Shown here piece after piece: positions 56,801 through 64,000 of a stretch of DNA of 64,000 bases (within the stretch, counting starts at the first letter, position 1; each line of letters starts with the position of its first letter). The DNA is from Phaeosaccion multiseriatum. Its lineage: Eukaryota > Ochrophyta, other classes. The position numbers were made by a program, and so were the translations under genes. The stretch lies in the NCBI GenBank assembly GCA_965112735.1, contig OZ218950.1, positions 5,146,001 to 5,210,000 on the forward strand. The letters are read 5' to 3'. A model generated the notes under the pieces. The model worked only from the letters and a program-made list of their open reading frames with translations. It was not told where the DNA came from and ran no database searches.

Positions 56801-57574
56801 AGGGAGTGATTTAAGTGAGTGAGTGAGTGAGTGAGTGAGCGAGTGACATTCCCCCTTCACTACTTACCGCGTGCTGCGGTGGCGCCTCGCGTTTGCTCCC
56901 CTGCCCCCACGCCCTCATCTGCCCTCCTTCCTGCGCTCTCGTCCACTGCCTTCTCTCCCCACAAGGTATCGCGAGCGGTTCTGGCACCGCCCTGTCTTCG
57001 ACGCAGTGGAGAAGCTCAAGGCGTTGTGCGAGGTAAGGGCGAGAGATGGGTGTCAGGACAAAGACGTCAGACGCAGAGGTCAGGCGACGGAGGGTGGTCC
57101 CTCCGCTCACTGGCCCCGGAGAGTGGGGGGCAGCCAGCGCCAAATGGTGGAAGGCAGTGAAAGGGCCATGCACCGCCACAGTGCTCAACCGCCCTCATGT
57201 CACGCATCCAACGAGTTCAGTCCTCCTACAGTACAAATGCCGCCACCACGTGCATGACATTGCACTCTCAGCCGGGCCGCTGCGCCTCCGTCCGTCCGTC
57301 CCTCCCTCCCCTCGCTCTCTCCCTCCCGTTTTTTCCCTCTGCACAGAAGCACAACACCACTCTCGTATCGGCGTCTCTGCGATGGCTGCACCTGCACTCT
57401 GCCCTCAAGGGCGAAGAGGGAGATGGGGTCGTCATCGGGAGCTCCAGCGTTGCCCACTGCAAGGCGAATATTGATGCCAGCGTGGACAGAGAGCCTCTGC
57501 CAGACGACATCCTTCAGGCCTTCGATGAGGCCTCGGCTGCCTTCAAGCCCCTGGCGCCCACGTACTTTCGGTAG
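53853..57574 (+). CDS. Aldo-keto reductase, AKR7 (aflatoxin B1 aldehyde / succinic semialdehyde reductase) type
   Basis: Exons 53853-53967, 54130-54309, 54409-54457, 54597-54633, 54970-55107, 55305-55352, 55751-55907, 56229-56310, 56966-57032 and 57347-57574;1101 nt, 366 aa. NADPH-dependent reduction of aldehydes. The catalytic tetrad can be read as D and Y in DSAIMYHGG, K in VASKANPW and H in YYLHAPDRDTPIDDTL. AKR7 markers: LSNFASWEV, VYQGMYNAVTREVEAELLPAL, FYAYNPLAGG, TYRERFWHRPVFDAVE, and the C-terminus LAPTYFR. Exon 2 ends at CTCG|GTAGGT rather than at the later donor, because only this gives GQVGMGGFKVASKANPW in frame. The N-terminus (MMKKANQLAFCLATFVAALHQKQHMAAAFA) resembles a signal peptide with an Ala-Phe site, so plastid import is possible but weak. 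Adjacent to an ABCC exporter, which may suggest detoxification (inference). Confidence 0.92.
56499..56850 (+). repeat. (GAGT)n tetranucleotide array, intron 8 of the aldo-keto reductase
   Basis: About 350 bp of GTGAGTGAGTGA with scattered changes. Every unit contains GTGAG(T), the 5' splice-site consensus, downstream of the real donor at 56311. Confidence 0.92.
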
Positions 57575-57763
57575 TCCATAGTACTACGACCATAGAAGGG
57601 TTCCAGTCCTCCTCGGAGGACGACTTGGATTTCTTACGTCGTGCGACGCTGCAGTCCCTCGTGCACGTACCAGCTGCTCCTTGGGAGCATCGGAAACGCG
57701 GCCTCGTTCCAACTGACGCTCATATAGTCCCCGTAGACCTTGCCCGTCCTTGCGTCGACTCTA

Positions 57764-57900
57764 TCGACCCCTGACATGCTATTTGACATTCGCGATAGCA
57801 GATGGCACGCGCTCCGGCTGGCGCCGGCAAATAGCAGATACTGGCACGCCCGTCGCGCGCGCCAGCGATAGCAGACACCCTGCGACGGCCTGGCTGCCTA
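57764..57900. repeat. Degenerate TIR element copy 3
   Basis: Left end tcgacccctgacatgctat is nearly intact. The interior cgatagcagatgg...ctggcgccggcaaatagcag follows the same plan as copy 4; the right end is not conserved. Confidence 0.6.
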
Positions 57901-58385
57901 CCCACTCTAACTCTTGTTGGATGTTCTCATTCTCTCTTCGCTTGCATACTATCATATAGACTAGCGATCGCTTCCTCGTCCCTTCTCTCCCCCTCTCGCG
58001 CCTGACGCCGCACCTTGCTTCCCCCCGACCCCGGAACCCCGGGGGTGCAGCAGTATATATATATATATATATAGCACTTTCCTTTTCCTAGATCTTGCTT
58101 TTGTCTTCTTGTTGTGCTCGGAACAGGCAGGGCCAAGACAGGGAGGCAAGAGCGGCACCAGAAGTGAAATCCAGGGCAAGGGGAAAGAAAGGAGGACTCC
58201 CCCCTCCCCGCCCCCCCCCCAAAAAAAGAAGGAAAATCATCTCGTCCCCCCTGGCCCAGACCTAGCACGAGCGCGCCTTCCTGGGACAGCTCAACCGCGG
58301 CGCCAGACCAGGGCTGCCCCCCCCCCGGCCAGGCGGAGAGGTACCTAGCGAACGCGCTCACACACACTCACACACATACACACAC

Positions 58386-58755
58386 TCGACCCCTGACACG
58401 CTATCGCTCACATTCTCGATAGCGCGCTATCGCGCCCCGGCAGGCCCGATAGCGCGCTATCGGCCGCCGGCCAATAGCGGATAGCGTGCCGGCTGGCGCC
58501 GGCCGATAGCGGATAGCGCGCCGGCTGGCGTCAGCTCTCCCCCCCCCCCCCCCCCGGTGCGGTAGCAGCTGACGCTGGCGATAGCGGATAGCGCGCCGGC
58601 TGGCGCCGGCGATAGCGGATAGCGAGCCGGCTGCGCCGGCGATAGCGGATAGCGAGCCGGCTGCGCCGGCGATAGCGGATAGCGCGCCGGAGATAGCGGA
58701 TAGCGTGCCGGCTGGCGCCGGCGATAGCGTTAGCGGATAGCGTGTCAGGGGTCGA
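58386..58755. mobile_element. Complete short TIR element (copy 4), MITE-like
   Basis: Ends are perfect inverted repeats: left tcgacccctgacacgctat, right atagcgtgtcaggggtcga. The interior is a stack of GATAGCGGATAGCG and GCCGGCTGGCGCCGGC units and the palindrome GATAGCGCGCTATC, so the whole element can fold into a long hairpin. There is no coding capacity. The flanks on both sides are CACAC, a possible target duplication but within a CA-rich tract. Classification as a MITE is inference from the TIR, size and copy number. Confidence 0.7.
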
Positions 58756-58850
58756 CACACACGCACACAATTTCAGTTTGCTGCAGGTGATTCCTGTTGT
58801 TCCCCCCTCACAATAGACAAGTTATTCTCCTTCTCCTGAAGGTGGGGGAC

Positions 58851-60717
58851 ATGTTGCACATCTTAGTGGCCCTTTGCTTGCTTTTGATCTCATGTGGCGA
58901 TGCATTTTTCGCAGCACCAGCGGCATACAGGGGCAACAGAGGGAAAGTTCAGCGAACGAGGTTGTTTGCAGAGGGAGGGGATGGCGCCAAAGGATTGGAG
59001 AAGGGTGCCGTGGTTGTGGTATGCGGAGCATCTGGTGTGGTGGGTAGGATGGCTATAAAGGTGAGGAGTGAGGAGGAAGCGGCATCACGCTTTGTAGAGG
59101 GCGTTACTCCTACCTGACTTGCTCCACCCTGACCAATGTTCTTCTTCATACGTGTCGTCCGTCCTCAGAGTTTAGTAGATGAAGGCAAGTATAGCGTGAG
59201 GGCGGTGGTGCGAAATCCCAAAGCAGCCACTGGCGACGAAGGACCCCTTGCTGGACTCCAGAAGAAAGGGCTTGAGGTGGTCGAGGGAGACATTACTCAA
59301 AGCAACTCAGAGACCTTGCGCAAGGCCATGCAAGGTACGATACAGAGAGGAGACGAGGACCCCATGGAGGACCCCATGATCTCTCTGTTTGTTGTTTTCT
59401 GGTGTCGTCCTGATTTCAGACTTTTTTTGCCGGGCAAACAGGAGCTTCTGCCGTGGTGGCGCTGACGGGAACAACGGCGTTTCCCACGCAAAAGTGGAGA
59501 GGAGGAAACACACCGGACAAGTAAGGACATATTTCAGGACATATTTAGTATTAGCAGTGCTTTATCGCTCACCTGTGGGCCCTAGGGGGGATATTGCTTC
59601 ATTACGAAGATCGGGGAGAGGGCTATATCCACACGCTTTGAGGCCATTCTAACCACGCATGCATGCCCCCCCCCCGTGCGCCTCCCGCTGCAGGGTGGAC
59701 AACCAGGGCGTGGCGAACATGCTGGAGGCGGCTGTGGCGGGAGGGAAGCTCAAGCGCTTCCTGTTCCTATCCTCAATTGGCGTGGAGAGGCGAGGGGGTT
59801 TGCCTTTCTCTATCCTCAATCTTTTCGGTAAGGAGAGGGGCCGGGGCGCACCTGTGTCTGCTCGTCATGCTGAGGGCACGCTTTGGCGCCCACAGCATCC
59901 GTAAGAGTCTCTGCCTACGTCCCTCCGTGCGCGTCCGGCGGCGCTTGCCTCTCTTTTGTATTTACCTTTTAACTCTCTTGCTGCTGCGATGCATCATGTT
60001 CAGGTGTCCTGGACGCAAAGGCCATGGGGGAGGACAGAATCCGCAGGTGAGAGAGGAGAAGGGGGGTGGGCGTGTATCATCTTCAGGAAGACATGCACGC
60101 TGCAAGAAGGGCCGTCGGCCGTTGACTGTGATCTGCCTCCCCTTGCGACATGCGACTGATGTACGTACACCTCCCCCCCACCCCAGCGCAAGCGAGGAAG
60201 AAGGCTTCGAACATGTCATCATTCGACCAGGGAGGTAAGAGAAGAGAGCAGCACTTCCCTCCCTTCCAGCACCCTTCCAGCAAGAGAAGAGAGCAGTACA
60301 ACCCTGCCCTCGTCCTTCCACCCCTCGACAAATCGTCCACACTTTGTCTGTTCGCCCTCTCGCCTCACCCCGTCGTGGTGCTCCTTCCTTCCTCGCTCAC
60401 GACTTAGCTTTGCATCCGCCCGCTTGTCACGTATGGTTGCCGGCCCCTTGCTACCACTCTCTGTCGCCCTACCCAGACTTGTGGACGAACCTTCCGATGA
60501 CCCCAACAAGGGGACCAAGAAGGGACCGGTCAAATTGGGCGTCGAGTTCCAGCGGGGCGACTCGGCAAACGGGGATATCATGAGGAAGACAGTGGCCGAC
60601 ATTTTCGTGCAGACGCTGGACCAACCCAACGCTGGCAACAAGACCTTCACAGCGGTGAATGTCAAGGGAAAGGCCCCCACCCAGGAGGAGTGGGACGCCG
60701 CCTTCGAGGCCATCTGA
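58851..60717 (+). CDS. NmrA-like / atypical SDR NAD(P)-binding protein, plastid targeted
   Basis: Exons 58851-59060, 59169-59334, 59442-59520, 59694-59827, 60004-60046, 60187-60234 and 60477-60717; 921 nt, 306 aa. Rossmann-fold dinucleotide-binding protein. MLHILVALCLLLISCGDAFFAAPAA is a signal peptide ending at Ala-Phe with an FAAPA stretch, the clearest complex-plastid signal in the window. VVVVCGASGVVGRMAIK is the glycine-rich nucleotide loop (GASGxxGR). Further SDR-a elements are YSVRAVVRNP, VEGDIT, VDNQGVANMLEAA, RFLFLSSIGV and HVIIRPGRL, the order of NmrA/Tic62/HCF-type proteins. There is no YxxxK at the usual place, so it may be a binding or assembly factor rather than a reductase. Specific function not assignable. 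Confidence 0.85.
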
Positions 60718-61390
60718 GAGGCGCTCTTGATCTTGGCCGTGGCCTTTTCGCCTTAAGCTCTTGAGCTATGTGGCCGACTAAGCGAAAGGGGGGGGGGTTC
60801 AGAAGGGGAAAGCTTGCAGAATTTTTGGACGGGACGGTAATCAGGGAGGAGGCACAGCGGAGACAGAAGCAATAAATATACGTAACACGGTCGACCCCTG
60901 ACATGCTATCCGCTATCGGTCGCCGCCGATAGCGCGCTATCGAGAAAGGGGGCGATAGGGTGTCAAATTCAGTTTCAGTTTACTGGCCGGGAATGCGATA
61001 TGGCAACAAAACAATAATTCCAATATCTCCCTCCCGTCCCTCTCTCTTTCTCATTTTCCTGTTGCGTGTCTAGTGATACCGACAAAGTTTATCTTTCCGT
61101 CCGTCGTAGTCTACCGAGAAGTAGTAGTAGCAGCAACACGGCAGCGCAGTAGCCGTAGTAGCAGCTATCGGCCAGGAAAAGACGCACCAAACATCTCTCT
61201 TGGGCAACTGCCAACTGCCTTTGAAAAGGAGGGTAGCGAAGGGAGGAGGAGCGACAGCAAAGCCAAACCCCCCGATGTGTACTTGTAGTAGTCACAAGGG
61301 GGGGGAGGCAGTCCCAGTCTTCTCCATGTAACTGGAGAAGAGGAGTTGTGCTTTAGAACAGGCAATCCAACTGCCATCAGACAGCCCGGA
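60718..61390. other. Intergenic with TIR element copy 5
   Basis: 673 bp. After the element (60891-60972) there is a pyrimidine-rich stretch and a (GTA)n run at about 61123-61165. The region 61300-61390 is the 5' side of the cyclin and includes the first half of a 57-bp duplication. Confidence 0.5.
60891..60972. repeat. Short TIR element copy 5 (right end truncated)
   Basis: Left end tcgacccctgacatgctatc; core GATAGCGCGCTATCG; the right end stops at gatagggtgtca, so the last eight bases of the TIR are missing. Confidence 0.65.
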
Positions 61391-61474
61391 ATGGCTCATG
61401 CCAGTCGAGAAAGCCACGGCAATCCAACTGCCATCAGACAGCCCGGAATGGCTCATGCCAGTCGAGAAAGCCAC
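61361..61474 (+). repeat. Exact 2 x 57-bp tandem duplication at the cyclin 5' end
   Basis: Copies 61361-61417 and 61418-61474 are identical and in frame (19 codons, GNPTAIRQPGMAHASRESH). Each contains an ATG, so the gene has two equivalent start codons. Confidence 0.95.
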
Positions 61475-63668
61475 GGCGTGGATGAGTCGAGGCGGCTGTG
61501 TGATCAGCAGGAGACTCGTGGCCACTCTAGTGTAGCGCAGATTGAGGATGGGGCGGGTGGGGCGCGAAATAGGAAGATCAAACGAAGAGGACTCAAGGAG
61601 GTACAGGGGGTAAATGGCAGTAATGCCGAGCACAAGGGAGGTAAGGACGCCACCATCAATGTCCGCAGATCGAGGAGACTGGAACAGGCTGAGCAGGTGG
61701 CGACTTCAGATCCATGGGAGGCGAATCGGACGCAATTACGAAGGAGCAAGAGAGGACGACAGAGCTCCGACGCGGCCGAGGATGACAAGAGCAGCAGCGC
61801 GGATACAAGTGCTCATGCGCCTGGGGCCCCGCAGCGTGGACAGGAAGAAGAGAATTTCATAGACCCGCAGAGGCAAGTCGAGCTGGGGCAGGGGCGAGTT
61901 CCGGAGAGTGGGGGAAGAGGTGGCCTCCTTGCGAGGCAAGACCTCAATGGGAAGCGCGGCGTGAGGCCCCAAGAAAGCGAACGCGTGGATGGACAGCGGC
62001 ATCACAGTCTACCGGTGAGTTGCGATTCGTACGTGCTAAACAAGCCGTGTGCCTCAACTGATGAAGAGTTGGGATTGGGAGCGAGGTGCTTCGAGAATGC
62101 TCGCCATTGCCATCCCACAACCCCTCCACCACTGTCTATGGCTCTGGCAAACCGCCAAAACAACAAGCGGCAAACTCAACCCTTCTCTCTCTCTGGGACT
62201 GTGCCTTACCCAGGAGGGCCTTCCCGACTTTGACGAGGAAGATCCACTCACGCAAGTGAAAGGGGCGAGCACTGCCGTGTGGGCAGCGCCGCCCCCGCCG
62301 AGCGCCGGCACCAAGAAAGGACGCAGGGCTGCACGCGGACAGGAGCAAGGGGGCTCTTCCGGGCAAACGGCCCCGGCGGTAGAAACAGTGCATGAGGCAT
62401 TGGTAGCGGAAGGAGCAGCAGCAGAGGCCACAAGGGAAGCGCAGCGCCCGACCCTGACCTTGCAGGGCGTCCCCAGGGGGCAACGGCAGATCTCTCTTGA
62501 TCAGGAAGTGGAAGAAGTGAGTCTACCTCCTGGGGTAGAGGACATTGACGCAGGGTCGGACATGGAGTTTGACCCGGGCTATATGAATCAGTACTACCAG
62601 AACCTCCGGAGCCTCGATCGAAAGTACCCGGTCCAGCCGGTCTTGGACAATGAGGGGCTGCTGCTGCCTTGCTCGAGGAGTACTCGGCGCAGGGCCATCG
62701 TGTGGATGATGAACATCTGCCGACAGGGGGATGTGGAGGGGGAGGCGATGTTCATGGCTGTGCAGCTGTTGGACAGGGCGCTGCTGAGGATGCAAGACAT
62801 GACCAAGAGGGACATGGAGAAGATTGTAACGGTGTGCATCACAGTGGCCACTAAGGTGAGAGGGCTCAAGGGGCGAGCGGTGAGGTGGGGGTCGGCAAGA
62901 GGCACAGGCACAGGAGGTCGGGGGCGGCGCCTTTTATCTCTCTTGTCTCTTTCTCTCTCTGTCAGGGAGTAATCCCAACGGCTTGTCTGCTTTCCCCTTT
63001 TGTTGTCTCTTGGGTCTCAAGTTTGTGTGTGAGGAGCACATCCACCCGGGCGAGATGGCCCGACAGTGGGACAACATTTACACCAAGCAGGTAAGGAGAG
63101 AAAGTATCTTTTGCCTATTTTCAATAGAGCTTGCACCGGCCTGCTGCTTCACCTTGCTTGACAACCAACGCCCGTGCCCTTTCTATTGGCCCCAACCCCA
63201 CAGGAACTGGTGTCGTCCGAGGTCGTGCTACTGGGCCTGCTGGAGTATCGCATCGTGTGCGCCTCTTCCATTCAGTTCGCGCCCCGTTACTGCCTCGCCG
63301 CAGGGTTTAACAAGGACTCGTGCCCCAAGGCCTTCCATCTTGTCCACTATCTCTTGGAGCTGGCGCTGCTCGAGTACGACTTTGTGCCCTTCAGTGCGTC
63401 TCTCAAGGCGGCCTCCGCGGTCAACCTCGCTGCCCAGACGCTCAAGACAAGTGGCCTTTTTCGGCCTGGGTGGGGCGCGCAGTGCCTGTTCTACACCGGC
63501 CACGCGCCGCCGGAGCTGGAGGAGTGTGCGCGCATGTTGCTGGAGCGACAAGCGCGGGCCGATTTTGACCTGCCGGATGCGGATGTGGTGGTGGCCAAGT
63601 ACAACACCAGGGGCTACTATTACGCCTCCGCCGTGCCCGCCATGAATCCGCGAGAGCTCACCTTCTGA
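61391..63668 (+). CDS. Mitotic-type cyclin (cyclin A/B family)
   Basis: Exons 61391-62014, 62214-62855, 63022-63090 and 63204-63668; 1800 nt, 599 aa from the first ATG. Regulatory subunit for a cyclin-dependent kinase. The N-terminal half is disordered and basic, with candidate destruction boxes RRGLKEVQGVN and RQDLNGKRG. Cyclin N fold: STRRRAIVWMMNICRQGDVEGEAMFMAVQLLDRALL ... KIVTVCITVATK|FVCEEHIHPGEMARQW ... TKQ|ELVSSEVVLLGLLEYRIVCASS. Cyclin C fold: KAFHLVHYLLELALLEYDFVPFSASLKAASAVNLAAQTL. The start is uncertain: 61391 and 61448 are in identical repeats, and an upstream exon cannot be excluded. The long N-terminus (about 360 residues before the box) is above usual size. Confidence 0.88.
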
Positions 63669-64000
63669 GGGAGGCGAGGCGGACGTCTTTATGGCCCGAA
63701 TGTCCCATTGCCTGCCTGCCCCTTCCACGCCCAGTCAAGACCACCCCTTGTGTAACGAGGGGCGAGGGCGCGGAGGGGGCCTCTCTACCTGTCCGTCCGC
63801 TGAGCAGATTAAGCAGGAAGAGGTTGGGTGGGACGGGAGCTCTGAGGAGCTCCTGCAGGCGAGGCGCGGTTTCTGTTTGTAGCTGAGTGCGGCTACTCTT
63901 GTGTTGAAACGCGCCTCAAGTACAACATGTGTTCCGTGGCTCTGGGAAGGCGAATTTCCCAGATACGGCACGGACTTTGCTCCTGTTAATAACAATATCT
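63669..64000. other. 3' flank of the cyclin gene, nothing else seen
   Basis: 332 bp to the window end. Open frames on both strands are short and have no family features. Confidence 0.4.

Larger units (their letters stand above)
57575..58850. other. Intergenic, two TIR-family elements
   Basis: 1276 bp without a gene. It holds the degenerate copy 3 and the complete copy 4 of the inverted-repeat family. Between them are an AT microsatellite (tatatatatata at about 58052-58072) and poly-C runs. The last 90 bp precede the next ATG and presumably carry its core promoter. Confidence 0.6.

Overview
The window is 64 kb of nuclear DNA from a GC-rich, intron-rich eukaryote, most likely a photosynthetic stramenopile (heterokont alga; a eustigmatophyte such as Nannochloropsis/Microchloropsis would fit, but the genus cannot be fixed by eye). 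The reasons are GT-AG introns in nearly every gene, a proteasome beta1 subunit, DRG2 and a B-type cyclin. At least three, perhaps four, predicted plastid proteins also start with a signal peptide that ends at an Ala-Phe ('ASAFAP-like') boundary, the bipartite targeting signal of complex red-derived plastids. Exon boundaries were read by hand from splice consensus, phase and family conservation. For every complete model the exon lengths sum to a multiple of three.

Layout. 1-1065 (+): a 5'-truncated YqgF/RuvX-type nuclease. 1158-3704 (-): TPR-sulfotransferase. 4279-5943 (-): DRG2 GTPase. 6328-8133 (+): ankyrin/coiled-coil protein. 8966-9855 (-): plastid 2Fe-2S ferredoxin with an extra C-terminal helical tail. 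10362-11616 (-): proteasome beta1. 11927-13841 (+): MOT1-type transporter. 14484-17178 and 17813-21137 (+): two paralogous single-pass surface proteins with P-domains, mucin-like stalks and PPxY tails. 21404-23525 (-): a bHLH + F-box fusion. 23754-24642 (+): thioredoxin-type arsenate reductase. 25593-27016 (+): degenerate alpha/beta-hydrolase-like plastid protein. 27794-37997 (+): a giant gene encoding two complete 6TM K+ channel units in one chain. 38113-40497 (-): a second sulfotransferase. 40652-53335 (-): a 21-exon ABCC (MRP) exporter. 53853-57574 (+): AKR7-type aldo-keto reductase. 58851-60717 (+): NmrA-like NAD(P)-binding plastid protein. 61391-63668 (+): cyclin A/B.

The genes do not form one pathway; this is an ordinary mosaic of housekeeping, transport and regulatory genes. 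The arsenate reductase and the ABCC exporter could both serve metalloid or xenobiotic tolerance, but nothing links them except being in the same window. The least ordinary items are the tandem K+ channel, the bHLH-F-box fusion, the PPxY receptor pair with a near-identical tract that looks like gene conversion, an intron flanked by a 15-bp direct repeat placed exactly on both splice sites, a duplicated splice acceptor, and a small family of terminal-inverted-repeat elements (TIR 5'-tcgacccctgacacgctat) scattered between genes. Introns and intergenic DNA are very rich in (CT)n, (GA)n, (GAGT)n and (CA)n tracts. I found no rRNA, no CRISPR array, and no tRNA that I can support.
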